A DNA stretch of 64,000 bases from Acrocarpospora macrocephala. Lineage in GTDB: Bacteria; Actinomycetota; Actinomycetes; Streptosporangiales; Streptosporangiaceae. Within the stretch, counting starts at the first letter, position 1; every line of letters starts with the position of its first letter. The position numbers were made by a program, and so were the translations under genes. Of this stretch, positions 25,801 to 34,767 are shown one piece after another. Below the pieces are notes generated by a model. That model was given only the letters and a program-made list of their open reading frames with translations. It was not told the DNA's origin and did not search any database. The DNA lies in NCBI RefSeq assembly GCF_009687865.1, contig NZ_BLAE01000059.1, positions 1 through 64,000 of the forward strand. The letters run 5' to 3'.

Positions 25801-26898
25801 GGTCTCCACGATCAGGCGGATCTTGGCGAACTGCTCCTCGTGGGTGAGCGTGTTGCCCTCCACCGTGGAGGAGAAGCCGCACTGCGGCGACAGGCACAGC
25901 TGGTCCACGTCGATGAACTTGGACGCCTCCTCGATCCGGCGCTTGAGGTCGTCCTTCGACTCCAGCGCGCCGTTCTTGGTGGTGACCAGGCCGAGCACCA
26001 CGTATTTGTCCTTGGGCACGAACCGCAGCGGCTCGAACCCGCCGGAGCGCTCGTCGTCGAACTCCAGGAAGAAGCCGTCCACCGCGAGCTCGCCGAACAG
26101 CGCCTCGGCGACGAAGTCGTAGCCGCCCTCGGCCGCCCACGAGGAGCGGAAGTTGCCCCGGCACATGTGCGTGGTCACCCGCAGCTCCCGGGGCCGGTTG
26201 GCCAGCGCCGCGTTGATCTGCTTGATGTAGCGCAGGTGCAGGTGGTCGGCGTCGTCGCCGCGCGCGGCGATCTCGGCCCGCTGCGCCGGGTCGTTGAGGT
26301 AGGCCAGGCTGGTGTCGTCGAACTGCAGGTAGCGGCAGCCGAGCTCGGCCAGCCGCAGCACTTCCTCGTTGTACGCCGCGGCCAGGTCCGTCCAGAAGTC
26401 CTCAAGGTCCGGGTAGACGCCGGGATCGATGGAGGCGGGGCCGCCCCGGTAGTGGACCATGTTCGGCGACGGGATCGTCAGCTTGGCCGTCTGCCCGGGC
26501 TCGACGGTGTCGCGCAGGAACGTGAAGTCGTCCGCGAAGATCGTCTCGGTGAGCCGGATCGGCTCGGCCACCCGCATCGCCGGGGGCGCGAACTCCAGCT
26601 CCTCCTGGTCGTTCCTGAACCGGACCGTGATGCGCTCGCCGGTGGCCTGGGTCACCCCGCCGAGCCGGTAGATGAAGTCCATGTGCCAGGACGCCCGCCG
26701 GAACTCCCCGTCGGTCGCGGACTGCAGTCCCGCGTCCCGCTGGGCCCGCACGACCTCCCGGATCGCCGCGTTCTCGACGTCCCTGAGCTCGGCGGTCGTG
26801 ATGGTGCCCTGGCCGAATTCGTCACGCGCGCGGAGCAGCTCGGCCGGTCGCAGCAGGCTGCCGACGTGGTCCGCACGGAAGGGGGGTTCACTGCGCAT
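25780..26898 (-). CDS. Cobalamin-independent methionine synthase-like (MetE C-terminal type) protein
   Basis: The 372-residue protein matches the C-terminal catalytic barrel of MetE: FRADHVGSLLRPAELL at the start, ATDGEFRRASW, ELGCRYLQFDDTSLAY, THMCRGNF (His and Cys zinc ligands), LEFDDERSGGFEPL, and CLSPQCGFSS (Cys ligand). It lacks the N-terminal half of full MetE, as in the short archaeal and actinobacterial homologues that take methyl groups from other donors. It probably transfers a methyl group to a thiol, but use of homocysteine is not proven. No cobalamin riboswitch is evident upstream. Confidence 0.85.
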   Translation of the reverse strand: MRSEPPFRADHVGSLLRPAELLRARDEFGQGTITTAELRDVENAAIREVVRAQRDAGLQSATDGEFRRASWHMDFIYRLGGVTQATGERITVRFRNDQEELEFAPPAMRVAEPIRLTETIFADDFTFLRDTVEPGQTAKLTIPSPNMVHYRGGPASIDPGVYPDLEDFWTDLAAAYNEEVLRLAELGCRYLQFDDTSLAYLNDPAQRAEIAARGDDADHLHLRYIKQINAALANRPRELRVTTHMCRGNFRSSWAAEGGYDFVAEALFGELAVDGFFLEFDDERSGGFEPLRFVPKDKYVVLGLVTTKNGALESKDDLKRRIEEASKFIDVDQLCLSPQCGFSSTVEGNTLTHEEQFAKIRLIVETAQEVWG

Positions 26899-27179
26899 GC
26901 TGGATCATCTCCACACGTTCGGTGTGCGAATGCTCGTTCGTTTTCAGGCCCCGATAGGGCCGACGCTAGCGCCATTGCGTGCCCCAGGCGATCAGAACTG
27001 ACAATGATCGCGACATTTCAGTTGATTCGCGGGTTTGTGGTGACTTAAGTCACAGCGGCAACTCGGCTTGGTCTTTGTCACACCGTGTTCACAAACGGGC
27101 AATGGATGCGAAACGGGGGGTTGAAAGCCTCGGGCGTGGCGAGCTTACGACCTGGCTCGCGTCTGAGGAAGGGAACGAC
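26899..27179. promoter_or_regulatory. Divergent promoter region between the MetE-like gene and glnII, with a 14-bp palindrome
   Basis: This gene-free stretch holds a perfect palindrome GTGACTTAAGTCAC at 27040-27053 and a smaller hairpin CACAC/GTGTG at 26912-26926. The palindrome lies about 130 bp upstream of the glnII start, where a nitrogen regulator could act. It does not have the asymmetric GTnAC-n6-GAAAC form expected of a GlnR box, so the binding factor is unknown. Confidence 0.4.
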
Positions 27180-28199
27180 GTGGCTTTCAAGGCTGAGTAC
27201 ATCTGGATCGACGGCACGGAGCCGACGCCGAAGCTCAGGTCCAAGACGAAGGTCCTCGCGGACGGCGCCGACCTGCCGATCTGGGGCTTCGACGGATCCA
27301 GCACCAACCAGGCTGAGGGCCACTCCTCCGACTGCGTGCTCAAGCCCGTCTTCTCCTGCCCGGACCCGATCCGCGGCGGCGACAACATCCTCGTGCTCTG
27401 CGAGGTCTACAACGCCGACGGCACCGCCCACAGCACCAACACCCGCGCGCTGCTCACGCCCGTGGACGAGAAGTACGCCGCGCAGGAATCCTGGTTCGGC
27501 ATCGAGCAGGAGTACACCTTCTTCAAGGACGGCCGTCCGTACGGCTTCCCGGTCGGCGGGTTCCCCGGGCCGCAGGGGCCGTACTACTGCGGCATCGGCG
27601 CCGACGAGGTCGTCGGCCGCGACATCGTCGAGAAGCACCTGGACGCCTGCATCGAGGCCGGGCTGAAGATCTCCGGCATCAACGCCGAGGTCATGCCCGG
27701 GCAGTGGGAGTTCCAGATCGGCCCCGGCGGCCCGCTGGAGGCCTCCGACCACATGTGGATGGCCCGCTACCTGCTCTACCGCATCGCCGAGGACTTCGGC
27801 GTCTCCGCCACCCTCGACGCCAAGCCCGCCAAGGGCGACTGGAACGGCGCCGGCGCCCACACCAACTTCTCCACCCGCGCCATGCGCGAGAGCTACGACG
27901 CGATCATCACCGCCTGCGAGTCCCTCGGCGCCGAGGGCAAGGTCGAGGAGCACATCGCCGGATACGGCTTCGGCATCGAGCAGCGCCTCACCGGCCTGCA
28001 CGAGACCGCCCCCTACAACGTCTACAGCTACGGCGTCTCCAACCGCGGCGCCTCGGTCCGCATCCCGTGGCAGGTCGAACTCGACAAGAAGGGCTACATC
28101 GAGGACCGCCGCCCAAACGCCAACGTCGACCCCTACGTGGTCACCCGCCTGATCACCAACACCTGCTGCGAGGCCCTGGAAAAGGCCGGCCAGGTCTGA
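27180..28199 (+). CDS. glnII: Glutamine synthetase type II
   Basis: The 339-residue protein has the length and motifs of eukaryote-like GSII: FKAEYIWIDGTEPTPKLRSK, WGFDGSSTNQAEGHSSD, ESWFGIEQEYTF (metal-binding Glu), NAEVMPGQWEFQIGP, and GDWNGAGAHTNFST. It condenses glutamate and ammonia with ATP in the cytosol. The GTG start at 27180 follows AAGGGA with a six-base spacer. Unlike GlnA (GSI), the enzyme lacks the adenylylation loop, so control is expected to be transcriptional. A strong terminator follows, so it is monocistronic. Confidence 0.95.
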   Translation: MAFKAEYIWIDGTEPTPKLRSKTKVLADGADLPIWGFDGSSTNQAEGHSSDCVLKPVFSCPDPIRGGDNILVLCEVYNADGTAHSTNTRALLTPVDEKYAAQESWFGIEQEYTFFKDGRPYGFPVGGFPGPQGPYYCGIGADEVVGRDIVEKHLDACIEAGLKISGINAEVMPGQWEFQIGPGGPLEASDHMWMARYLLYRIAEDFGVSATLDAKPAKGDWNGAGAHTNFSTRAMRESYDAIITACESLGAEGKVEEHIAGYGFGIEQRLTGLHETAPYNVYSYGVSNRGASVRIPWQVELDKKGYIEDRRPNANVDPYVVTRLITNTCCEALEKAGQV

Positions 28200-28207
28200 C
28201 CTGTCGC

Positions 28208-28244
28208 AAACGGCTCCCGCCCATCGATGGGTGGGAGCCGTTTT
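28208..28244 (+). terminator. Rho-independent terminator of glnII
   Basis: AACGGCTCCC pairs with GGGAGCCGTT, with an inner CCCATCGATGGG self-complementary stem, and TTTT follows. This is the most canonical terminator in the window. Confidence 0.9.
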
Positions 28245-28363
28245 CATGCGCGCCTTACGGCAGCATCAGGTCGACGTCGTATGCTGTTGCCGCAACGGCG
28301 TTGCCTGGAAGGACGACATTCCCCGTCCGCGGTTTCGTCGAGCCGGAGCTGTGGGAGGTCGGG

Positions 28364-29314
28364 ATGGCGGCGAAGCCGGCACAGGCACGTGGAGGCCGGT
28401 CGGCTTCCGCTGTGGCGGGCGATGCGAAAGGTGCATCGCCGACCGGTGCCGGGCCGCTGACCAGCGGGGCCGTGCTCGCCAAGATCCAGGCGGCGGCGCC
28501 GTCGCTGGTGCCGAGCGCCCGGCGCGCGATGGAAGTGATCATCGCGAACCCGGAGGCGGTCATCGGCTACGCCGCCGCGGACGTGGCCGCCCGCGCCGAG
28601 ACCGCCGCGTCCACCGTCGTCCGGGCCTGCCAGCAGGCGGGTTTCAAGGGCTTCCAGGATCTGAAGCTGGCCCTGGTGCGCGACCTGGCGGCGCGGGGAA
28701 CGGACCAGTTGAGGTACGCCGACGAACTGGACTCCGAGTCCGCTCCGGCCGAGGTGTTGCGCACCATTCTGAATGCCAGCAGCCACGCACTGTCCGATGC
28801 GATGACGACAGTGGATCCGGTGGCCTTCACGGGCGCGCTGGAGACCCTGCACAGCCGGGACCGCGTCCTGCTGGTGGGCAACGGCCAGTCGGCGGCGCCC
28901 GCCCACGACGCCGCGCACCGGTTGCAGGCGCTGGGGCTGGCGACCTTCGCGCCGGCGGACGCCATCGGGCAGCACCTGGTCGCCCGGCAACTGGACGAGA
29001 GGGCCGCTTGCGTCGCGGTGAGCCACACCGGCGCGACCCGCGAGACCCTGCTGGTCGCGGAGACCGCCAAGTCGCGCGGCGCCTACGTGATCGCGGTGAC
29101 CAGTTTCCGCCGGTCGCCGCTGGCCGATCTCGCGGACGCCCCGCTGGTCGCCGGGAGCCCGAAGCAGGGGTTCCGGCTGGAGGCCACCGCGAGCCGGCTG
29201 GCCCATCTTGCGATCATGGACGCGTTGTTCGTCGGGCTGGCGCTCAAGGACCCCAAGCGATCCACCGCGTACCTCGACGCGATGGCCGACGTCACCGCCG
29301 AACACACCATGTGA
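28364..29314 (+). CDS. MurR/RpiR-family transcriptional regulator
   Basis: The 316-residue protein has an N-terminal RpiR helix-turn-helix (AAADVAARAETAASTVVRAC, then GFKGFQDLKLAL) after a ~40-residue disordered lead, and a C-terminal SIS sugar-phosphate-binding domain (VLLVGNGQSAAPAHDAAHRL, ACVAVSHTGATRETL). ATG 28364 follows GGGAGG. Such proteins sense phosphorylated sugars. It stands just before the sugar ABC transporter and aldolase genes on the same strand and is their probable regulator. Confidence 0.9.
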   Translation: MAAKPAQARGGRSASAVAGDAKGASPTGAGPLTSGAVLAKIQAAAPSLVPSARRAMEVIIANPEAVIGYAAADVAARAETAASTVVRACQQAGFKGFQDLKLALVRDLAARGTDQLRYADELDSESAPAEVLRTILNASSHALSDAMTTVDPVAFTGALETLHSRDRVLLVGNGQSAAPAHDAAHRLQALGLATFAPADAIGQHLVARQLDERAACVAVSHTGATRETLLVAETAKSRGAYVIAVTSFRRSPLADLADAPLVAGSPKQGFRLEATASRLAHLAIMDALFVGLALKDPKRSTAYLDAMADVTAEHTM

Positions 29315-29520
29315 AACCCGTCGCGGCTACCCCCGCGTCACCGGCGATGTGAGCGGCGGGCTCACGCGACGAGGCTCTGACGATCTCCATTCGGGCACGC
29401 GAACGCCCTGTGAACATTCCGCTCACACGCTTTCCAAGGCAACGAGATTGCTGGAAGCTCCAATTGTCAGGTAGTAGCGTTCCCTGGCGTCGCACCGGTC
29501 CAGCACTCCGTAGGACGGTC

Positions 29521-30429
29521 ATGAACTCGCTCCACACGCGGCTGCCGCGTCCGCATATCGGCCTCCGTCCACCGCCATCCGCCCTGCTCATTCCGGCGTA
29601 CACCCTGCTGTTCCTGCTGATCGTGGGACCGGTGCTGGTGGTCGTCACGCTTTCGCTGTTCGACTACGACCCGCTGCTCGGCGCCGCCGGCTTCGTGGGG
29701 ATGGACAACTTCGCCCGCGTCCTGCCGAGTGACGACTTCCGTACGGCGTTGGTCAACACGGCCGTCTACATGCTCCTGACGGTCCCGGTGACGCTGACGG
29801 CCTCGCTGCTCGTCGCGCTCGGCATCCACTCGGTGCGGTTCGGCGCCGCGCTGTGGCGCAGCGTGTACTTCCTGCCGGTCGCCGCCACGCTGGCGGCGAT
29901 GGCGGTCGCCTGGCGATGGCTCTTCTACGCCGACAGCGGCCTGATCGACGCGACGATCGGCCAGGTCCTCGGCCTGCGGGACTGGCTGCACTCCACCACG
30001 CTGGCGCTCCCCGCGGTCTCCGTCGTCGGCACGTGGGAGAACATGGGCTTCGCGATCGTGATGTTCCTCGCCGGCCTGTCCGCCGTCCCGCCGCACGTGA
30101 TGGAGGCGGCGCGGCTCGACGGCGCCGGGCCGTGGAACCGATTCTGGCACGTGACCTGGCCCGCGCTCGGACCGGCGACGGTGTTCACGCTGATCATCTG
30201 CACCCGGAACGCGCTGAAGGTGTTCGACCAGGTCCAGGTGATGACCAAGGGAGGCCCGATCAACAGCTCGACGACCCTGTCGTACCTGCTCTGGGAGCGC
30301 GGCATCCGCTTCCTCGACATCGGCGGCGGCTCGGTCATCACCCTCATGCTGCTGGCGCTGATCCTCGGCGTCACCGTGATCCAGCTCAGCGCGGTCGGCC
30401 GTCGCTGGGAACGGGCCGGTACCCGATGA
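29521..30429 (+). CDS. Carbohydrate ABC transporter permease (MalF/UgpA type)
   Basis: The 302-residue protein has six predicted membrane helices and the inner-membrane permease EAA motif in the form MEAARLDGAGPWNRFWHVTWPAL, which contacts the ATPase. It starts the transporter operon: its stop overlaps the next permease start by 4 bp. The substrate is probably a sugar or glycerol-phosphate-like compound. The 206-bp region upstream contains a short TGGA/TCCA inverted repeat near 29454 that could bind the RpiR regulator; this is speculative. Confidence 0.9.
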   Translation: MNSLHTRLPRPHIGLRPPPSALLIPAYTLLFLLIVGPVLVVVTLSLFDYDPLLGAAGFVGMDNFARVLPSDDFRTALVNTAVYMLLTVPVTLTASLLVALGIHSVRFGAALWRSVYFLPVAATLAAMAVAWRWLFYADSGLIDATIGQVLGLRDWLHSTTLALPAVSVVGTWENMGFAIVMFLAGLSAVPPHVMEAARLDGAGPWNRFWHVTWPALGPATVFTLIICTRNALKVFDQVQVMTKGGPINSSTTLSYLLWERGIRFLDIGGGSVITLMLLALILGVTVIQLSAVGRRWERAGTR

Positions 30430-31244
30430 CCGCCAGAACCGTCACCCGTGAGACCTTGACACACCTCGCGCTCGCCCTCGGCGGCGTGATCATCCTCGCG
30501 CCGTTCGCCATCATGGTGTGGACCGCCTTCGTACCCGAACGACTGATCTTCACCGGCGCCGGCCCGGGCGACCTGACCCTGGAGAACTTCCGGATCGCCC
30601 TGCGCGAGTGGGACTGGCTGAGCGCCTATCGCACGAGCGTCGTGGTGGCCGTCATCACGTTCGTGGCCCAGCTCGTCACCTGCCTGCCGGCGGGTTACGT
30701 GCTGGCGCGGCACCGCTTCCGCGGCCACGGGGTCGCCACGTGGGTGATGCTGGGGTGCCTGATCGTGCCGGGCCAGGTCATCGCGATCCCGACGTACGTG
30801 GTGATCTCAAGGGTGGGGCAGCTCGACACGATCCTCGCGCTGGTCTGGCCCTCCCTGACGTCGGCCTTCGGGATATTCCTGTTCCGGCAGTTCATACTGA
30901 CCCTGCCCCAGAGCATCTTCGACGCCGCCCGGCTCGACCGGGTCAGCGAGTTCGGCATGGTCTGGAGGGTGGTCCTGCCCAACGTCAAGCCGGCGATCAC
31001 CGCGTTCGGCATCTTCAGCGTCGTGTCGAGCTGGAATGACCTGTTCTGGGCCTCGGTGGTGCTGCAGAGCCCGGACAACGCCACCGTCCCGTTCGCCGTC
31101 ACCCGCTTCACCGACCCGGAGGCGGGAATCCAGTACGGCGCCCAGATGGCGGCGGCCAGCCTCGCGGTCCTGCCATTGATCATCGCTTTCCTGGTCGCGC
31201 AACGGCAGTTCATCCGCGGCATCAACCTGAGCGCGACCGACTGA
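30426..31244 (+). CDS. Carbohydrate ABC transporter permease (MalG/UgpE type)
   Basis: The 272-residue protein has six membrane helices. The EAA-like motif is FDAARLDRVSEFGMVWRVVL, followed by PNVKPAI, as in MalG-type subunits. It is translationally coupled to the first permease (ATGA), consistent with a 1:1 membrane complex. Confidence 0.9.
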   Translation: MTARTVTRETLTHLALALGGVIILAPFAIMVWTAFVPERLIFTGAGPGDLTLENFRIALREWDWLSAYRTSVVVAVITFVAQLVTCLPAGYVLARHRFRGHGVATWVMLGCLIVPGQVIAIPTYVVISRVGQLDTILALVWPSLTSAFGIFLFRQFILTLPQSIFDAARLDRVSEFGMVWRVVLPNVKPAITAFGIFSVVSSWNDLFWASVVLQSPDNATVPFAVTRFTDPEAGIQYGAQMAAASLAVLPLIIAFLVAQRQFIRGINLSATD

Positions 31245-31272
31245 CGACAGTCCCCACCCCTTACGGAGCATC

Positions 31273-32571
31273 ATGACCTCGTACGTCTCGACCCGCCGCC
31301 GCGGACACCCCGGCCGGTGGCTCGCCATCGCAATGACGGCCGCGTTGATGGCTACGGCCTGCGGCACCGACGACACCCCGGCCGACGGGCCGGTCACCGT
31401 GAACGTCCTGATTCCCGACTCGAGCTCGAACATCGTCGATCCCGCGTACAAGGTGCTCAATCCCGAGTTCACCAAGCGCACCGGCACGAGCGTGACGTTC
31501 GTCAAGTCCGGCGGCGACTACGGCGCCGTCGAGGAGCGCATCCTCGCCGCCCGGATCGCCGGGAACCTCCCGGACGCGGCGATCATCAGCTCGGCGTCGA
31601 TCCGGACCTACGTCGACGCCAAGCTGGCGCAGCCGTTCGACTCCCTGATGAAGGCCGACACCTCCTACGACCCGACGACCGCGGAGCCGTCGCTGCTGAA
31701 GTTCGGCGCCCGCGACGGCAAGACCTACGCGCTTCCCCTGACGGCGTCCTGGGTCGTCATGTACTACAACACCGAGATCTTCAAGAAGGCGGGCCTGAAC
31801 CCCGACGATCCACCCGAAACCCTGACCGAGCTGGGCGCCGCCGCACGTAAGATCGTCGACTCCGGCGCGGCGAAGCACGGCCTGGCGTTCCGCCTCTCCG
31901 ACGACCCCAACATGTGGCGCCTGCAGAACGTCGTCGCCTCCGGCGGCGGATCGCTGATGAACGACGACGAATCCGAGCCGACCTTCGACGACCCCGCCCT
32001 GCTCGGACTGGTCAGATTCCTCGCCGATCTCGCGAAGGACGGCGTCATCGCGCACTACGACGCCGAGTCCATGTCGGAGGCGTACTACCGGGGCGACGTC
32101 GGCATCGTCTACGACGCCAGCTCGGGAGCCCGCACGCACGCCAAGAGCGCCAACTTCGACTACCGCATCGCCCCCTACCCGATTCCCGACGGCGGCCGGC
32201 GGATCCTGTCGGCGGGCGGCGCCTCGATCGTGATGTTCACCGACGACCCCGTACGCCAGCAGGCCGTCTGGGAGGCGGTACGCGAACTCGTCGGCCCCGC
32301 CGGCGGCGCCGCCTACCTGGAGGAGCAGGGCGGCGGCGTACTCGTGCTGGACGCCGCGGCCAACAAGTCCAAGGCCAAGGAACACGCCGAACTGGCGCTG
32401 AAGCCGGAGGACGTCGCCGATTTCGCGCCGATGGTCCAGTTCCCCGGCCGCTCGGCGCAGGAGATCTGGACCATCCTCGGCGAGCAGATCCTCGCCGTCC
32501 TGCAGAGCGGCAAGGACCCGGCCACGGCGCTCGCCGACGCCGAGGCCGCCGCCAAACCCCTGCTGCCATGA
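31273..32571 (+). CDS. Sugar ABC transporter substrate-binding lipoprotein
   Basis: The 432-residue protein carries a signal with the lipobox ATAC (lipidated Cys30) after the basic STRRRGHPGR segment. The mature part has the family-1 extracellular solute-binding layout: VTVNVLIPDSSSN, ALPLTASWVVMYYNTEIFKK, and the late hinge region. It would deliver the sugar to the two permeases. The stop overlaps the ATPase start (ATGA), so all four transporter genes form one operon. Confidence 0.92.
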   Translation: MTSYVSTRRRGHPGRWLAIAMTAALMATACGTDDTPADGPVTVNVLIPDSSSNIVDPAYKVLNPEFTKRTGTSVTFVKSGGDYGAVEERILAARIAGNLPDAAIISSASIRTYVDAKLAQPFDSLMKADTSYDPTTAEPSLLKFGARDGKTYALPLTASWVVMYYNTEIFKKAGLNPDDPPETLTELGAAARKIVDSGAAKHGLAFRLSDDPNMWRLQNVVASGGGSLMNDDESEPTFDDPALLGLVRFLADLAKDGVIAHYDAESMSEAYYRGDVGIVYDASSGARTHAKSANFDYRIAPYPIPDGGRRILSAGGASIVMFTDDPVRQQAVWEAVRELVGPAGGAAYLEEQGGGVLVLDAAANKSKAKEHAELALKPEDVADFAPMVQFPGRSAQEIWTILGEQILAVLQSGKDPATALADAEAAAKPLLP

Positions 32572-33704
32572 CGACCTCCCCGACCTTGAATCCCTCGGTC
32601 TTGACGCCGCTTGCCCTGCCCAAGCCGCCGAACGCGGTGGACGTGTCCTGCCACAACCTGGTGAAACGGTTCCCCGACGGAACGGTCGCCCTCGACGACG
32701 TCACCATCGAGTGCCCGCCCGGCGGCATCACCGTGCTGCTCGGCCCGTCCGGCTGTGGCAAGACCACCCTCCTGCGCTGCGTCGCCGGCCTGGAGACGCA
32801 GACCACGGGCACCATGTCCATCGGCGGACGCGACGTGTCGGCGGTCGACGCCGGGCTGCGCGGGGTGGCCATGGTCTTCCAGAACCACGCCCTCTACCCC
32901 GACAAGACCGCCGAGGGCAACCTCGCCTTCCCGCTGCGCATGGCCGGGGTGCCCAAGCGGGAGCGGGCCCGGCGCGTCGCCGCGATCGCCGAGCTCCTCC
33001 AGATCGACGGCCTGCTCAAGCGGCGGCCGGGCCAGCTGTCCGGCGGGCAGCGGCAACGCGTCGGGATCGGCCGGGCACTCATCCGCGAGCCCGACGTGCT
33101 GCTCATGGACGAGCCGTTCTCCAGCCTCGACGCCGAACTGCGCGTCGAGATGCGGGCCGAGTTCCTGGCCCTGCAGCGCCGGCTCGGCATGACCACCCTG
33201 TACGTCACCCACGACCAGGCCGAGGCGCTGTCGCTGGCCGACCGGATGGTGGTCCTGCGCGCGGGCAGGATCGAGCAGGCCACCTCCGCCGAGGAGATGT
33301 TCCGCCGCCCGGCGACCAGCTTCGTCGCCGGCTTCCTCGGCGGCATGAACCTGCTGGCCGGCACGCTCGACGACGGCACCCTGCGCGTACCCGGGCATCC
33401 GCACGGCCTGCGGCTCCCGGCGCTCCCGGCCAACGGCTCCCAGAACCTCACGCTGGGCGTACGGCCGGAGGATCTCAAGCCAGGACCGGGAGGCCCGGAC
33501 GACCTCTCCTTCGAGATCACCACCATGCTCACCGAGCTGCTCGGCCGGGAGCGGCTGGTCCACGGGCACCTGGGCGACCGGCGGCTCAAGGTGCGGGTGC
33601 ACGCCGACGTCCCGGTCGGCGAGCGCCTGACCGTCCACGCCGCCGCGGCCGACCTCCACCTGTTCGACCACGACGGCGCCCGCCTGCCGGGCGCCGGCGA
33701 CTGA
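32568..33704 (+). CDS. Sugar ABC transporter ATP-binding protein (MsmK/UgpC type)
   Basis: The 378-residue protein shows Walker A GPSGCGKT (~residues 59-66), Q-loop FQNHALYP, signature LSGGQRQR, Walker B VLLMDEPF and the H-loop THDQ. The C-terminal ~130 residues form the OB-type regulatory domain of CUT1 ATPases (LGVRPEDLKPGPGG). An extra ~25 N-terminal residues are unusual. The encoded ATPase lying within the operon means the system need not share a general MsiK-type ATPase. Confidence 0.92.
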   Translation: MTTSPTLNPSVLTPLALPKPPNAVDVSCHNLVKRFPDGTVALDDVTIECPPGGITVLLGPSGCGKTTLLRCVAGLETQTTGTMSIGGRDVSAVDAGLRGVAMVFQNHALYPDKTAEGNLAFPLRMAGVPKRERARRVAAIAELLQIDGLLKRRPGQLSGGQRQRVGIGRALIREPDVLLMDEPFSSLDAELRVEMRAEFLALQRRLGMTTLYVTHDQAEALSLADRMVVLRAGRIEQATSAEEMFRRPATSFVAGFLGGMNLLAGTLDDGTLRVPGHPHGLRLPALPANGSQNLTLGVRPEDLKPGPGGPDDLSFEITTMLTELLGRERLVHGHLGDRRLKVRVHADVPVGERLTVHAAAADLHLFDHDGARLPGAGD

Positions 33705-33731
33705 TCCCATGTTCCAAGCGAGGAGACCTGC

Positions 33732-34511
33732 ATGAAAGTCAACGCGATGAAGGCGAAGATCCTCCGCGGCGAGGCGGTCTTCGGGCTCGCCCTCGACACA
33801 CCCGACCCGATCATGGTCGAGTACGCCGCGCTGGCCGGCCTGGACTTCATCCGCATCGACTGCGAGCACGGCCCGGTCACGCTCGAGAACATCGAGCATA
33901 CGGTGCGCGCCGCCGAGGCCGCCGACATCACGCCCACCGCCCGCATCGCCGTCAACCGTCCCGACATGGTGACGCAGATCCTCAACCGCGGTGTGGCCGG
34001 CATCACGTTCTCCCACATCAGCACCGCCGAGGACGCCGCCGCCGCGGTCCGTTCGATGAAGTTCGCCCCCGACGGCGATCGTGCCATCACCAGTTCCGGG
34101 GGACGCGGCATGCACGCCCGCTGGGCACTCGGCGTACCCGCCGACGAGGCGTACGCCTTCGCCAACCGCGAGACTCTCGTCACCTGCCTGATCGAGGATC
34201 CGATCGGCGTCGAGAACGTCGAGGCCATCGCGGCCGTGCCGGGAGTCGACGTGATCACGTTCGGTGCCGGGGACCTGTCGGCGACCACCGGCCACATCGG
34301 CGACTCCAGCCACGAGAAGGTACACGAAATGATGCGGGACGGCATGCGCCGCGCCCGCGCGGCCGGCAAGCCGGTGGGCGTCTCGGTGGGCAACAAGTCC
34401 ATGGAGCGCGCGGCCGAGTTCATCGACGCCGGCGTCCGCGTGATCCAGCTGATGCCCGCCCCACTGATCGTCAACGGGGTCGCCGCCATGCGCGCGGCCT
34501 TGACCCCCTGA
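33732..34511 (+). CDS. HpcH/HpaI-family aldolase
   Basis: The 259-residue protein shows the class II pyruvate-aldolase motifs: FIRIDCEHGPVTLENIE (metal and catalytic His/Glu region), RIAVNRPDMVTQILNRGVAG, and TCLIEDPIGVENVE (metal-binding Glu). Relatives cleave 2-keto-3-deoxy sugar acids or 4-hydroxy-2-oxoacids to pyruvate plus an aldehyde. Together with the RpiR regulator and ABC importer, this points to catabolism of an imported sugar or sugar acid, although dehydratase and kinase genes are absent. Spacing from the ATPase gene is 27 bp with an AGGAG site. Confidence 0.88.
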   Translation: MKVNAMKAKILRGEAVFGLALDTPDPIMVEYAALAGLDFIRIDCEHGPVTLENIEHTVRAAEAADITPTARIAVNRPDMVTQILNRGVAGITFSHISTAEDAAAAVRSMKFAPDGDRAITSSGGRGMHARWALGVPADEAYAFANRETLVTCLIEDPIGVENVEAIAAVPGVDVITFGAGDLSATTGHIGDSSHEKVHEMMRDGMRRARAAGKPVGVSVGNKSMERAAEFIDAGVRVIQLMPAPLIVNGVAAMRAALTP

Positions 34512-34524
34512 CCTGGGCGGACGC

Positions 34525-34735
34525 ATGCCGTTCGCGGAACTGGGCGGCGGCCGGCTCTGCTACACCGACGAGGGAGCCGGCCTGCCGCCACTGCTGCTGA
34601 TCCACGGCTGGACCTGCGATTCGCGTCATCTCCTGGCCCGGCACCGGCCACTGGCTCCACCAGGAGAGACCCACCCAGTTCAACACCATCGTCCTGCAAT
34701 GGCTCGCAGACCTGCCCGACCTGCTCCAGCCGTGA
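34525..34735 (+). pseudogene. Alpha/beta hydrolase with large internal deletion and frameshift
   Basis: The first ~34 codons (PFAELGGGRLCYTDEGAG, LLLIHGWTCDSR) match the N-terminus of an alpha/beta hydrolase, ending at the oxyanion HGW motif. The next frame gives ISWPGTGHWLHQERPTQFNT and DLPDLLQP with TGA at 34733-34735, the C-terminal part carrying the catalytic His (GHW). About 180 codons including the nucleophile are missing, and the two pieces are in different frames. The intact ancestor was probably the last gene of the sugar operon. Confidence 0.75.
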
Positions 34736-34767
34736 TCGGATTCGTGGTCAGGGCAGGCAAGGTCTTC

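Noticed and set aside
26899-27060. Cobalamin riboswitch upstream of the MetE-like gene
   Set aside because: I looked for a B12-box and found none; only a small CACAC/GTGTG hairpin is present.
27000-27179. GlnR boxes upstream of glnII
   Set aside because: No convincing GTnAC-n6-GAAAC pair could be read; only the symmetric GTGACTTAAGTCAC palindrome stands out.
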